DNA of 64,000 nucleotides from the NCBI GenBank assembly GCA_947178145.1, contig CAMWXE010000002.1:57242-121241 (forward strand), given 5' to 3'. The notes beneath the pieces are model-generated. The model saw only the letters and a list, made by a program, of their open reading frames with translations, did not search any database and was not told the origin of the DNA. This document shows positions 18,438 through 28,000 of this stretch, one piece after another (position 1 is the stretch's first letter; each line of letters opens with the position of its first letter). Source of the stretch: an uncultured Lachnospiraceae bacterium (GTDB lineage: Bacteria > Bacillota > Clostridia > Lachnospirales > Lachnospiraceae). A program made the position numbers and the translations under genes.

Positions 18438-19379
18438 CTATATCTCTTCCTTAATCAAATATTTCGGTCTGTCCTTCACTTCCATGTACATCTTGCTCAT
18501 ATACTGCCCCATGATACCAAGACACAACAGCTGCACGCCGCCAATCAGGGAGATAATACACATCATGGAAGGCCAGCCTGCCACCGGATCTCCATAAATC
18601 AGCGCCCTGACAAAAATAAAGATCATAAAAACAAAAGCCACAAAACAAAACAGAATCCCAAACACCGAAGCAATTGACAACGGCGCTGTTGAAAATGCCA
18701 TAATCCCATCGAGAGAATACACGAAAAGCTTCCAAAAAGACCACTTGGTCTCGCCAGCTACCCGCTTCACATTCTCATATTCAATCCACTTGGTCTGATA
18801 GCCAACCCATCCAAAAATCCCCTTGGAAAAACGGTTGTACTCCTTCATCGCCAAGATCGCATCTGTCACCTGTCTTGTCATCAGCCGATAGTCCCTTGCA
18901 CCATCGACAATCTCCGTCTTTGAGATTTTTCGCATCAAACCATAGAACCGTCTGGCAAAAAATGAGCGAATGGGCGGTTCGCCCTTTCTGTCCACACGTC
19001 TGGTTGCTACTGAGTCATACCCCTGTTCAATGTAGCCATACATCTCTGGTAAAATTGCCGGCGGATCCTGCAGATCCGCATCCATCAATACCGTAAAATC
19101 TCCAACCGCCTTCTCAAGCCCCGCAATAATGGCAGCCTCCTTGCCGAAATTTCTGGAAAAGGACACCAGATGCACTCTCTCATCTTTTTCCCGAAGTGCC
19201 TTTACAGCTGCTACTGTGCCATCCCTCGAACCGTCGTCCACAAATATAAACTCAAACTCCACATCCTTCTCATGAAAAAATGTTTCCTGCTTCACCGTCT
19301 CTGTATAGAAATGCGGCACACTCTCTTCTTCATTATAGCAGGGCACAATAATGCTCAAAATTTTTGTATATGCCTTCAA
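18438..19379 (-). CDS. Membrane-anchored GT2 (DPM1/GtrB-like polyprenyl-phosphate glycosyltransferase)
   Basis: About 313 residues: GT2 domain (LSIIVPCYNEEES, FVDDGSRDGT, ADLQDPP near residue 100) and two C-terminal membrane spans, the layout of GtrB/YkcC-type enzymes that make polyprenyl-phosphate sugars for flippase-dependent decoration. The start is judged to be a TTG at 19379 because GGAGG lies 9 bases before it; the longer frame from 19424 uses another TTG without such a site. It follows the Spo0A-like gene by 16 bp. Confidence 0.85.
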   Translation of the reverse strand: MKAYTKILSIIVPCYNEEESVPHFYTETVKQETFFHEKDVEFEFIFVDDGSRDGTVAAVKALREKDERVHLVSFSRNFGKEAAIIAGLEKAVGDFTVLMDADLQDPPAILPEMYGYIEQGYDSVATRRVDRKGEPPIRSFFARRFYGLMRKISKTEIVDGARDYRLMTRQVTDAILAMKEYNRFSKGIFGWVGYQTKWIEYENVKRVAGETKWSFWKLFVYSLDGIMAFSTAPLSIASVFGILFCFVAFVFMIFIFVRALIYGDPVAGWPSMMCIISLIGGVQLLCLGIMGQYMSKMYMEVKDRPKYLIKEEI

Positions 19380-19395
19380 CTGCCTTTTCCTCCAA

Positions 19396-19761
19396 TTAAT
19401 CTCCACATCTGAAAAATCCGACAATCTTTCCTATAACCTCTGTATTGGTAGGTCTTATCGTTCCGTCGCCATAGATTTCTTGAAAAACCATTTTCAATGT
19501 ATCTTGCTCTCCCCTGTTCCATGCGGTCTCTATCGTATTTCGTATCGCACGTTCCACCTGTTTGTCTGTCGTATGAAAACGTTTTGCCACTTCGGGATAC
19601 AAGCGCTTCGTGACCGAGTCCAAGACCTCAGGCTCCTGATATGCTATCCACACTGCTTCCCGCAGATAGCGATATCCTTTCTGCCTTGCCTGAAATCCGC
19701 ATTTAACCATATGGTATGTAGTTCGTTTATAGATATTTACCCTCGAACATTCACCATCCAT
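19396..19761 (-). CDS. Orphan Spo0A C-terminal (DNA-binding) domain protein
   Basis: A 121-residue protein whose body matches the Spo0A effector domain: GYRYLREAVWIAY, RLYPEVAKRFHTT, QVERAIRNTIETAW and RPTNTEVIGKI align with the recognition-helix region of Spo0A. There is no receiver domain and no room for one, since upstream codons run only to a TTG at 19809. Control by phosphorylation is therefore absent or supplied by a partner. Sitting inside the exopolysaccharide operon, between fcl and the first transferase, it probably regulates this locus. The ATG at 19761 has only a weak ribosome-binding site. Confidence 0.8.
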   Translation of the reverse strand: MDGECSRVNIYKRTTYHMVKCGFQARQKGYRYLREAVWIAYQEPEVLDSVTKRLYPEVAKRFHTTDKQVERAIRNTIETAWNRGEQDTLKMVFQEIYGDGTIRPTNTEVIGKIVGFFRCGD

Positions 19762-19873
19762 ATTTACTTTATCACACCCTAATTCGACTGCACCGCACTG
19801 CGCAAACAACAGTGATTATCGCACCTGCTCTGCGCCTGTCATCAGTCAACCATATCGCCGCTCCCTTTTTTCT

Positions 19874-20815
19874 TTATAGTCTGGCTTTCTCCACATTCTC
19901 CTTAAACCAATTGTAGGCAAGCTGTACTCCTTCCTCAAGCTCTACCTTGTGCGTCCATCCAAGATTATGGAGCTTTGTCACATCTGTAAGCTTTCGCGGT
20001 GTCCCATCCGGCATATCCTGATTCCACACAATTTCTCCCTGGTAGCCGACCACACGCCGAACAGTCTCCGCCAACTCCCTGATTGTTACTTCCTTTCCTG
20101 TGCCAATGTTGACATGCTGCTCTCCATCATAATGTTCCAGCAGAAATACGCAGGCATCCGCCATGTCATCCACATACAAAAATTCACGCAGTGGTGTGCC
20201 TGTTCCCCACAGTTCCACGCTCGATGCATTGTCCCTCTTCGCATCATGGAATTTCCGGATCATCGCGGGCATAACATGAGAACCGGACAAATCATAGTTG
20301 TCATAGGGACCATAGAGGTTTGTCGGCATACAGCTGATAAAATCATCTCCATACTGCCTCTTATAAAATTTGCACATCTCCAATCCGGAAATCTTTGCAA
20401 TCGCATACGCCTCGTTTGTCTCCTCCAGAGGACCTGTGAGCAGTGCATCCTCAGGAATTGGCTGCGGTGCCATCCTCGGATAAATACAAGTGCTTCCCAG
20501 AAATAGAAGCTTTTTGACATGATATTCATGACAGCACTGAATCACATTGCACTGAATCTGCATATTCTCATAGACAAACTCTGCCGGCGCTGTATTGTTG
20601 GCATTGATTCCACCGACCTTTGCCGCTGCAAGGACTACCACATCGGGTCGCTCCGCCTCAAAAAAATCCCTCACCGCCTGCTGACTCGTCAGATCAAGTT
20701 CCCTGTGTGTTCTTCCAATCACATTGGTATATCCCTTTGCCTCAAGGTTTCTCACTATAGCAGAACCCACCAGTCCCCGATGCCCTGCTACATATATCTT
20801 ATCAGACTTATTCAT
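19874..20815 (-). CDS. fcl: GDP-L-fucose synthase
   Basis: A 313-residue SDR epimerase-reductase. The NADP motif [10 protein letters not shown] is at residues 11-20; the LGSTCIYP and YAIAKISG regions supply the Ser-Tyr-Lys triad. It converts GDP-4-keto-6-deoxymannose to GDP-L-fucose by double epimerisation and reduction. It follows gmd by 44 bp, which fixes the assignment. Length matches the family (~310). Confidence 0.93.
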   Translation of the reverse strand: MNKSDKIYVAGHRGLVGSAIVRNLEAKGYTNVIGRTHRELDLTSQQAVRDFFEAERPDVVVLAAAKVGGINANNTAPAEFVYENMQIQCNVIQCCHEYHVKKLLFLGSTCIYPRMAPQPIPEDALLTGPLEETNEAYAIAKISGLEMCKFYKRQYGDDFISCMPTNLYGPYDNYDLSGSHVMPAMIRKFHDAKRDNASSVELWGTGTPLREFLYVDDMADACVFLLEHYDGEQHVNIGTGKEVTIRELAETVRRVVGYQGEIVWNQDMPDGTPRKLTDVTKLHNLGWTHKVELEEGVQLAYNWFKENVEKARL

Positions 20816-20859
20816 TGCTTCCTCCGTCTTAATATTTTTCTAATAATAAGATATCACGC

Positions 20860-21951
20860 TCATTCAACGCCTTCCGCCGTTGAAATGTCACGCTTTATTT
20901 TGTACTGTGCACACGACATACCTGCGACTTCCCTCAGGTCAGCATCCATCATCATGGATACCAATCCTCTAAAATCCACCTTTCGCTTCCAGCCAAGCTC
21001 CTTCTCCGCCTTTGTCGGATTTCCCCACAAAAACTCCACTTCTGCCGGCCGGTAAAACTCAGGATTGACATCGACAAGCTGCTTCCCTGTCTCTGCGTCA
21101 TAGCCTTTCTCGTTGACGCCCTCACCTTCCCAGCGGATGATAATGCCAAGCTCCGCAAACGCCGCCTCGACAAACTGGCGCACTGTATGTGTCTCATTGG
21201 TTGCGAGCACATAATCCCCAGGAGCATTCTGCTGGAGCATCAGCCACATCCCTTCCACGTAATCGCCCGCAAATCCCCAGTCTCTCTTGGCATTCATATT
21301 TCCCAAAGAAAGCTTGTCCTGCTTTCCAGCGATGATATTTGCGATGGCAAGTGTGATTTTCCTCGTCACAAAGTTCTCGCCCCGCCGCGGGGATTCATGG
21401 TTGAATAAAATGCCATTACATGCAAACAGATTGTAGGACTCTCTGTAATTTACCGTAATCCAATAAGAATACAGCTTTGCCACACCATATGGGCTCTTTG
21501 GATAAAATGGCGTCGTCTCACTCTGCGGCGCCGTCTCTGGAAGTCCGCCAAAAAGCTCTGATGTAGAAGCCTGATAATACCTGCAGTTCCCGCCGTTGAC
21601 CCGGATTGCCTCCAGCAGCTTCAGCGTACTGACACCGGTTGCGTCCGCAGTGTACTCTGGAACCTCAAATGACACACCCACATGGGACTGTGCGGCAAGA
21701 TTGTATACTTCGGTCGGCCTGATCTCACCGATAATCCGCATCAGATTGGAAGAGTCTGTCGTGTCTGCAAAATGCAGGAAGAATTTAACTTTGTAGTACT
21801 CTGATTTGATCAGATGATCGATACGCATCGTGTTTGATATACTATGTCTTCTGATCAGTCCGTGAACTTCATACCCTTTTGCGAGCAAAAACTCTGCCAG
21901 ATAAGAGCCATCCTGTCCTGTGATTCCGGTGATCAATGCTATATTATTCAT
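20860..21951 (-). CDS. gmd: GDP-mannose 4,6-dehydratase
   Basis: A 363-residue SDR dehydratase: [12 protein letters not shown] at residues 8-19, LIRRHS, and [17 protein letters not shown] with the Tyr-Lys pair. It removes water from GDP-D-mannose to give the 4-keto-6-deoxy intermediate used by fcl. The mannose donor is probably supplied by manC at 54216-55544. It is the first gene of the exopolysaccharide operon, about 90 bases after its promoter. Confidence 0.94.
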   Translation of the reverse strand: MNNIALITGITGQDGSYLAEFLLAKGYEVHGLIRRHSISNTMRIDHLIKSEYYKVKFFLHFADTTDSSNLMRIIGEIRPTEVYNLAAQSHVGVSFEVPEYTADATGVSTLKLLEAIRVNGGNCRYYQASTSELFGGLPETAPQSETTPFYPKSPYGVAKLYSYWITVNYRESYNLFACNGILFNHESPRRGENFVTRKITLAIANIIAGKQDKLSLGNMNAKRDWGFAGDYVEGMWLMLQQNAPGDYVLATNETHTVRQFVEAAFAELGIIIRWEGEGVNEKGYDAETGKQLVDVNPEFYRPAEVEFLWGNPTKAEKELGWKRKVDFRGLVSMMMDADLREVAGMSCAQYKIKRDISTAEGVE

Positions 21952-22045
21952 ATAAAACCTGTTTCCTTTCTATCTGTTTTGAGGAACGATTCGTCCATCT
22001 CTTCCCGTCCCTCCCTGATCACAATTACCAAATTATGTCATCTCT

Positions 22046-22074
22046 AGTATACATATACTTTGTCAGAATGACAA
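22046..22074 (-). promoter_or_regulatory. Promoter of the gmd-exopolysaccharide operon
   Basis: Minus strand: TTGTCA (22069-22074), 17 bases, TATACT (22046-22051). The -35 overlaps the last codons of rfbD, so the large operon can be switched on independently of rfbD. The -10 and the bases above it form the dyad AGTATA-CA-TATACT (22046-22059), a possible regulator site. Confidence 0.55.
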
Positions 22075-22929
22075 GCTTTTTATATATTCTGCAATCGCCT
22101 TTTCCCAATCTGCAAACATGTAATCTGTCGTAAGTTTTAACATATAGTTCTCCAATACAGAATACGCCGGCCGCGGTGCCACAATGCCAGTAGTATTCTT
22201 GTCATACTGCTCTGTTGTGACAGTCTCAACGACTGTGGACTTCCCGGCAAGGCGGAAAATCTCCCTGGTAAAATCAGCCCAGTTCGTAACACCCTCACAA
22301 GTACCATGAAACAGACCAAAATTGTCCGTCGGCAGCAGATGCGCAATCGCTCCTGCAAGCTCGTCCGCACTCGTAGGCGAGCCAAACTGGTCGCCAACCA
22401 CAGTTACCTTGTCATGCTTTTCCGACAAGCCAAGCATTGTTCGCACGAAATTCTTTCCATCGCCATACAGCCATGCTGTGCGGACAATGAAATACTCTCT
22501 TGCAAATTCTTTGACAAAAGCTTCACCGGCAAGTTTCGTCTTTCCATACACAGCCTTTGGATTCGGAACATCAAATTCCGTATATGGCGTGCTGGCCTGT
22601 CCGTCAAATACATAATCCGTGGAGATATGCATCAGTTTTGCATGGTATCTCGATGCCGCAATACTTAGATTTCTCGGTCCGATCGCATTGATCCGATATG
22701 CATTGTCAACATCCGTCTCACAGCCGTTTACATTCGTATGCGCCGCACAGTTGATGATTGCATAGGGTTTCACCTCCGCCACAAACCGATCCACCGCATC
22801 AATCTTCGTAATGTCAAGCTCTCCGACATCCGTATTCACGCACGCATACTCTGTACTATCCTGATATATTTTGTTGATCGCACGCCCAAGCTGTCCGTTG
22901 CAGCCTGTGACAATAATTTTTTTCACCAT
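22063..22929 (-). CDS. rfbD: dTDP-4-dehydrorhamnose reductase
   Basis: A 288-residue SDR protein: TGCNGQLGRAI near residue 8, STDYVFDGQ near 107 and YGKTKLAGE near 128, the RmlD hallmarks. It makes dTDP-L-rhamnose in the last step of the pathway. No rfbA, B or C is present in the window, so the other steps must be encoded elsewhere. It stands alone between the HPr terminator and the gmd promoter. Confidence 0.92.
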   Translation of the reverse strand: MVKKIIVTGCNGQLGRAINKIYQDSTEYACVNTDVGELDITKIDAVDRFVAEVKPYAIINCAAHTNVNGCETDVDNAYRINAIGPRNLSIAASRYHAKLMHISTDYVFDGQASTPYTEFDVPNPKAVYGKTKLAGEAFVKEFAREYFIVRTAWLYGDGKNFVRTMLGLSEKHDKVTVVGDQFGSPTSADELAGAIAHLLPTDNFGLFHGTCEGVTNWADFTREIFRLAGKSTVVETVTTEQYDKNTTGIVAPRPAYSVLENYMLKLTTDYMFADWEKAIAEYIKSLSF

Positions 22930-23040
22930 ACCCGTCTACCTGCTTTCCTTACCTGATATTGTTATCTTTTCTCATAAAACCTGAGTCTATTCACTGCGCT
23001 GCACAAGACTTGCGCTTCGAAATCTTCCAAAGCCTTCACA

Positions 23041-23073
23041 TAAAATTAGTCCGAAGCAGCTTCGGACTAATTT
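23041..23073 (-). terminator. Intrinsic terminator after the HPr gene (bidirectional look)
   Basis: A long perfect stem, ATTAGTCCGAAGC with GCTTCGGACTAAT complement (23045-23072), flanked by A- and T-runs on both sides. It begins a few bases after the HPr stop and ends the cdaA-cdaR-glmM-HPr transcript. Confidence 0.85.
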
Positions 23074-23078
23074 CTTTT

Positions 23079-23342
23079 CTACTCGCCTAAGCCGTCCTCT
23101 ATGACTTTTATCATAGTTGACAAAGCCTCATTCTCATCTGAACCGTCACAAAAAACCTCAATCTCGTCGCCGCTCTTGATGCATGCTCCAAGTACGCTGA
23201 GCACACTCTTGGCATTTGCTGTATTTCCGCGGAATGTAAAGGTTATCAGTGAGCTAAACTGCATCGCTTCCTTACACAAAATTCCTGCCGGGCGCAAATG
23301 CAGCCCTGTCGGGTTCTTAATAACTACTTTCTGACTTACCAT
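23079..23342 (-). CDS. HPr-family phosphocarrier protein
   Basis: An 87-residue HPr-like protein with both regulatory residues: H15 in GLHLRPAG (PEP/EI phosphorylation) and S46 in AKSVLSVLG (HPr kinase site). The start at 23342 follows GGAGGTG. No enzyme I is adjacent; instead it follows glmM by 77 bp and ends that operon. It may be the general HPr or a paralogue linking sugar flux to amino-sugar supply. The Ser46 loop is less like the canonical IMGVMSL version, so a Crh-like or specialised role is possible. Confidence 0.85.
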   Translation of the reverse strand: MVSQKVVIKNPTGLHLRPAGILCKEAMQFSSLITFTFRGNTANAKSVLSVLGACIKSGDEIEVFCDGSDENEALSTMIKVIEDGLGE

Positions 23343-23419
23343 AACCCACACCTCCGAATCGTAGAACTAAGGAACTATTCAAAAGTAATTTCTTAACAGT
23401 TCCTAAACAACTGTGTACC

Positions 23420-24769
23420 TTAAAGCATAACATTCTGTATCAACTCTGCAAGCTCCCGGGCTTCCTTCTCAATCAACTGCTGGTCTTTCCCCTCAATCAT
23501 CACACGCACCAAAGGTTCCGTCCCCGAAGGCCGGATCAACACTCTGCCCTCATCCGCAAACTTCTCGCTCACATGTTTGATCGCATCTGCAATTTCTGTG
23601 TATTCCATATAGCTGTTCTTCTTGTGATTAGGAACTTTCGCTCCGACAAGCGCCTGTGGCAATACCGTCATGATGGTTGCAAGCTCAGAAAGTGATTTCC
23701 CCGTCTCGACCATCACCTGCAGTAAATGCAGTGCACTCAGCAGACCATCCCCTGTCGTATTTTCATCGAGAAAGATAATATGTCCTGACTGCTCTCCGCC
23801 AAGGTTTGCACCAATCTCAAGCATTCTCTCCAATACATACCGGTCCCCTACCTTCGTCTGCTCAATATTGATGCCACATTCCTTCCCCATAAGGAAAAAT
23901 CCGAGATTGCTCATCACTGTGGCAACAATCGTGTTGTCCCTCAATGTGCCCTTTGACTTCATATGATTGCCGATAATAGCCATGATCACATCGCCGTCCA
24001 CCTGCTTGCCATTTTCATCTACCGCAAGAAGTCTGTCAGCATCGCCGTCAAACGCCAGACCCACATTGGCCTTTTCATAAACAACCCGCGCCTGAAGCTC
24101 TCCCATATGTGTCGAACCACAGTTCGCATTGATATTTGTCCCATCAGGATTATTGTGTATCGCCACGATATTTGCGCCGAGTTCCTTCAATGTCTCAACC
24201 GATGTGTAAAAAGAAGCTCCCTCCGCACAGTCAACCACAATTTTCATACCACTCAGGTCGACCGGAACAGCGTGTACGGAATGATTGATATACTCCTCCC
24301 TCGCATCTGTGCGGTACTTAATCTTTCCCACACTTGGCCCTGTTGGAAACTGGATATCCTTCAAGCCGCTGTGAATCAACTCCTCAATTTCATCCTCCAG
24401 AGAGTCCGGCAGTTTAAATCCGTTTCCATCGAAGAATTTGATCCCGTTGAACTCGACTGGATTGTGAGAAGCAGATATCACAACACCCGCATCAACTCTG
24501 TATTTTTTGGTCAGATAGGCAATTGCCGGTGTGGGAATCACACCCACATACACTACATTTGCCCCGACAGAACAGGCTCCTGCCATCAGGGCATTTGCCA
24601 GCATATCACCCGAAATGCGCGTGTCGCATCCCACCATGATCGTCGGCTTATGTGCATTCTCCTTCGACAAAACATATGCTCCTGCCTGCCCCAGCTGCAT
24701 CGCAAGCAGCGGTGTCAGTTCATCATTTGCCACGCCTCGTACTCCATCTGTTCCAAATAATCTAGCCAT
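23420..24769 (-). CDS. glmM: Phosphoglucosamine mutase
   Basis: A 449-residue alpha-D-phosphohexomutase: LFGTDGVRG at the N-terminus, catalytic serine loop ISASHNP near residue 100, metal loop DGDADR near 242 and phosphate-binding RPSGTEP near 410. It converts glucosamine-6-P to glucosamine-1-P for UDP-GlcNAc, which feeds peptidoglycan and the pse pathway. GGAGG 10 bases before the ATG at 24769 sets the start. In Firmicutes CdaA binds GlmM; the cdaA-cdaR-glmM order is conserved here. Confidence 0.95.
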   Translation of the reverse strand: MARLFGTDGVRGVANDELTPLLAMQLGQAGAYVLSKENAHKPTIMVGCDTRISGDMLANALMAGACSVGANVVYVGVIPTPAIAYLTKKYRVDAGVVISASHNPVEFNGIKFFDGNGFKLPDSLEDEIEELIHSGLKDIQFPTGPSVGKIKYRTDAREEYINHSVHAVPVDLSGMKIVVDCAEGASFYTSVETLKELGANIVAIHNNPDGTNINANCGSTHMGELQARVVYEKANVGLAFDGDADRLLAVDENGKQVDGDVIMAIIGNHMKSKGTLRDNTIVATVMSNLGFFLMGKECGINIEQTKVGDRYVLERMLEIGANLGGEQSGHIIFLDENTTGDGLLSALHLLQVMVETGKSLSELATIMTVLPQALVGAKVPNHKKNSYMEYTEIADAIKHVSEKFADEGRVLIRPSGTEPLVRVMIEGKDQQLIEKEARELAELIQNVML

Positions 24770-24789
24770 CTCTTCCAATCCTCCAAAAC

Positions 24790-26124
24790 TTATTCAATAT
24801 TATTCTCATCATCGTCTACTTCGTCAACAATTTCTTCCAATACAATCGTCATCTGATAAGTACGATCCAGTTTCACATTCTCAGGGAGATTGAATGTGAT
24901 ATCTCCCTGATAGATTCCCACAGACCACTCTGGAAGTCCCAGATTCTCGAGAAGACCATTCATATCAACCACACCAATCACATTCTCAGCATTCACTGCA
25001 TCGACTGCCGCCTTTGTCCCTGATATGCGAATCTTGTAATCCTCCTGGTCTTCTACTTCCCGCAATGTCAAATTTAGATTTTCCGGCTTGTTTCCCGCCG
25101 CAAAATTCCTTGCAGGTATCGAAAGCTCCTTTGACACAATCTGCTCAATGCCAACTGTCACACTCACATTACCGCCAAAACTGCTGTCCGCAAACTGTAC
25201 CCCTGTGGGAAGATATTTCTTGATATTGACTATTGCAGTCATATTCTCAGTCATACCCTCCACACTGAGTGCGGGATCCGATACAACAATTCTCGATACG
25301 CCCTCCAAGGCACTGCTCCTGCCCGCAATCGTGACCGTCTCAGGCATACTAAATACCTCATCACTCACCACATATCCGGCTGCCGGCTCATCTGGAATCG
25401 CAAAACTTAGCTGAACTACTTTTGTGGCATAAATGGTCACAGACACATTTACCGTTGTTATATTCATCTTAATGGAACTATTCTTAATCTCATTGTTCGC
25501 AGCATCATAGAGCTTTAACTCGACACTTGTGTCGATATCAGAGGAAGAGCCATCAACATTCGCCACTGCTTCGACATGGTCTATCTGCTTAATTAAGGAC
25601 TCTGGTCCGGAAAGTCTGACAACATTCTGACTCGGCTTGATCCCTCCAACCACATATCCAGCTGCTGGCTCACCCGACGTAGATACATTGATCGGCTTCT
25701 GGTCTCGCAGCACATTCTCAATGGAAAGTTTCACACTGTCAATGTTTGTCTTGAAATCAAGCTCTGAATTGCTGCGCACACTGTATGCTTTGATTCCCAC
25801 AGTATTCATAAAGGTAAGCTCTGACATGTCCGCGACTGCTTTGATGTCCTCCTTTGAAATGTATGAAAGCACTGTTCGTTTTCCTTTCACAGTGACATTG
25901 ACTGTATCTGTCCCGTCAAGCACATCATACACCTTTCCTTCATTTGTCACCAATTCCGCGTTTATAATCTCGACCGGTATATTGTAATACGTATCTGTAT
26001 CAATCGGGTCGTTGATATTGTCTACCGCAACCCACAGCCCGCAGGATACGATCACTGCCAGAATCTTCAGTCCAAAATTGTTCGTGACCATCCTAATCGC
26101 TTTCTTCAATATACTATTTTTCAT
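24790..26124 (-). CDS. cdaR: CdaR (YbbR-domain regulator of diadenylate cyclase)
   Basis: A 444-residue protein with one N-terminal membrane anchor (about residues 18-35) and an extracytoplasmic part of four YbbR repeats. Two repeats share the near-identical EPAAGYVV stretch (near 152 and 247). CdaR modulates CdaA and c-di-AMP output. The start overlaps cdaA by 11 bp, so translation is coupled. The C-terminus is strongly acidic (VDEVDDDENN). Confidence 0.92.
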   Translation of the reverse strand: MKNSILKKAIRMVTNNFGLKILAVIVSCGLWVAVDNINDPIDTDTYYNIPVEIINAELVTNEGKVYDVLDGTDTVNVTVKGKRTVLSYISKEDIKAVADMSELTFMNTVGIKAYSVRSNSELDFKTNIDSVKLSIENVLRDQKPINVSTSGEPAAGYVVGGIKPSQNVVRLSGPESLIKQIDHVEAVANVDGSSSDIDTSVELKLYDAANNEIKNSSIKMNITTVNVSVTIYATKVVQLSFAIPDEPAAGYVVSDEVFSMPETVTIAGRSSALEGVSRIVVSDPALSVEGMTENMTAIVNIKKYLPTGVQFADSSFGGNVSVTVGIEQIVSKELSIPARNFAAGNKPENLNLTLREVEDQEDYKIRISGTKAAVDAVNAENVIGVVDMNGLLENLGLPEWSVGIYQGDITFNLPENVKLDRTYQMTIVLEEIVDEVDDDENNIE

Positions 26125-26986
26125 CTTTAGCCCTACCTTTCCAGAGCCTGCGCTTCTTGTTATCCTCCACTTCCTTATTCTGTATCATGCCAATCTTTTC
26201 CCGCAATCCATTGGCATCAAGATTGCGGTACAGTTTTCCTTCATAAGTGACACTGACATGACCTGTCTCCTCCGACACAATAATCGTGAGCGCATCTGTC
26301 ACCTCTGATATCCCCACTCCTGCACGGTGTCTTGTTCCCAGTTCCTTACTGATTTCCATATTGTCAGACAATGGCAGATAACAAGTCGCTGATACCACTC
26401 TGTTCCCACGTATGATCACCGCACCGTCATGAAGAGGCGTATTATGTTCAAAAATATTGATGAGAAGCTGGCTGGAAATCAGTCCATCCACCTCAATACC
26501 CGTTCTCTCGTATTCCGTGAGCAGTACATTCTGCTCAATCACCATAAGCGCTCCTGTCTTGACTTTGCCCATCTCAAAGCTCGCCTTCACCAGATCGTTA
26601 ACGGTCTTGTCAGAGAAACGTTCATCGGTTGCCTTTTCAAACGTGATCAGATTTGTGACAAAGCTCTTCCGTCCAAGCTCTTCAAGCGCATGCCGAAGCT
26701 CTGGCTGGAGAATCACAATCACCGCAGTGACTGCAAGACTCAGCACATGTTCCACGATCCATATAATTGTGTGCATCTTAAACAGCAGCGCCAACACAAT
26801 AAACGCTATGATAATGATGATTCCCTTCATAAGAAGCCACACTTTGGTATGCTTTATCCATGCCATGATTTGATACAGCAAAAAGGATATAATGATAACC
26901 TCCACTATATCCTGCCATCTAATATTAAAACTGCGCAATGACAAAGTCTCTAAAAATGAACGAAAACGTTCAAGAATCATATCCAT
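26114..26986 (-). CDS. cdaA: Membrane diadenylate cyclase CdaA
   Basis: A 290-residue protein: three N-terminal membrane helices (to ~residue 100), then a DisA_N cyclase domain with the catalytic DGAVIIRG (Asp-Gly-Ala) and GTRHRAGVG (Arg-His-Arg) motifs. It makes c-di-AMP from two ATP and controls osmotic and cell-wall balance. It is followed by cdaR and glmM and preceded, 15 bp upstream, by an unknown membrane protein gene. Confidence 0.95.
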   Translation of the reverse strand: MDMILERFRSFLETLSLRSFNIRWQDIVEVIIISFLLYQIMAWIKHTKVWLLMKGIIIIIAFIVLALLFKMHTIIWIVEHVLSLAVTAVIVILQPELRHALEELGRKSFVTNLITFEKATDERFSDKTVNDLVKASFEMGKVKTGALMVIEQNVLLTEYERTGIEVDGLISSQLLINIFEHNTPLHDGAVIIRGNRVVSATCYLPLSDNMEISKELGTRHRAGVGISEVTDALTIIVSEETGHVSVTYEGKLYRNLDANGLREKIGMIQNKEVEDNKKRRLWKGRAKDEK

Positions 26987-27001
26987 TTTGCTCCATCCCT
27001 C

Positions 27002-27961
27002 TTATCTATCCCTCTTGTGCTCCCTAACCGCTTTTTCAGGCACTCTGATTGTCTTCACCCGTTTTTGCGGCGCCGCTACCGTATTCTTGGGAACAGCTTT
27101 CACATAATAATAATACTCATCATCCTCAAACTGCACATACTCTGTGCGCGAGTAATCCACATTGAAAACAAAGAATTCCAATATTTTTACCAGTACGACT
27201 GATACGACACTTCCGACGATCAGCCCGCCAATCGAGAGATTCGTATTGTACATCAAATCCCCAAACAGCAATATCATCACATCCAACAGCGCACCTGTGA
27301 TCATGGCAATCGTCCATGCATAATCTACACTGAGTCTTCTGATAAAATACACGACGATCACCGTAGCCACAAAGGCCACAAGTGTTACATACATGGTCTT
27401 ATTTCCCATCATTCCATCAATGATATAGCGGAATTTCTCCAGGGTGCCATCCTTCTCAAAAGAATTCAGCACCGACGCACTGTTTATCAAATAACTCACT
27501 GTGTAGTATACAATCGCCCCACTTGCCACTGACACTGCTGATACCGGCGTCCCTACCAACCCCATCGCAATGGGCATCGCATAGGGAATCTTCAAGATAA
27601 AGCAAAGTGGTGTGAGCAGTATGGCTATTGTGTCTTTTGACGAAAACCGAAAATAAAGAATAAACAGCAGAAAAAATACGACAAATACCACCAGCGCACT
27701 TTCCATTGAAAATTTATACAAATGTCCAAGTGTCACTCCTGCTGCCACAAACACAATAAAATTCATCGGCAAAACAGAGCACATCAGTGCAAGTACCAGC
27801 ACAACTGCTGATTTCTTCAATTCACTCATATAGCCAATACTGCTGTTGATCATAACCAACGTCACCACAGCCAGCAAAAACTTAAAAACTGGCGTGAGAT
27901 ACAGCTCAAATTTACTGTAAAATTTTCTTAATTGTTCCCTAAAAACCAAAAGGTTTGTCAT
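27002..27961 (-). CDS. Polytopic membrane protein of unknown function
   Basis: About 319 residues with eight or so hydrophobic segments and a charged cytoplasmic tail of about 60 residues rich in Lys/Arg and Tyr (DDEYYYYVKAVP). I do not recognise a named family. GGAGAGG sets the ATG at 27961. It is 15 bp before cdaA and 39 bp after a second small membrane protein, so the pair belong to the c-di-AMP operon. A role in envelope or turgor control is only a contextual guess. Confidence 0.75.
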   Translation of the reverse strand: MTNLLVFREQLRKFYSKFELYLTPVFKFLLAVVTLVMINSSIGYMSELKKSAVVLVLALMCSVLPMNFIVFVAAGVTLGHLYKFSMESALVVFVVFFLLFILYFRFSSKDTIAILLTPLCFILKIPYAMPIAMGLVGTPVSAVSVASGAIVYYTVSYLINSASVLNSFEKDGTLEKFRYIIDGMMGNKTMYVTLVAFVATVIVVYFIRRLSVDYAWTIAMITGALLDVMILLFGDLMYNTNLSIGGLIVGSVVSVVLVKILEFFVFNVDYSRTEYVQFEDDEYYYYVKAVPKNTVAAPQKRVKTIRVPEKAVREHKRDR

Positions 27962-28000
27962 AATTATTTCCTCTCCAACCTTATTTACCAATCCCAAAAA

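Noticed and set aside
23370..23404. AGGAACT/AGTTCCT inverted repeat before the HPr gene
   Set aside because: 7-bp stem with a 21-base loop and no T-run; too weak to call a terminator or riboswitch.
23963..24760. Plus-strand 265-codon frame
   Set aside because: Exactly antisense to glmM; composition rich in Cys/His/Ile as expected for a shadow frame.
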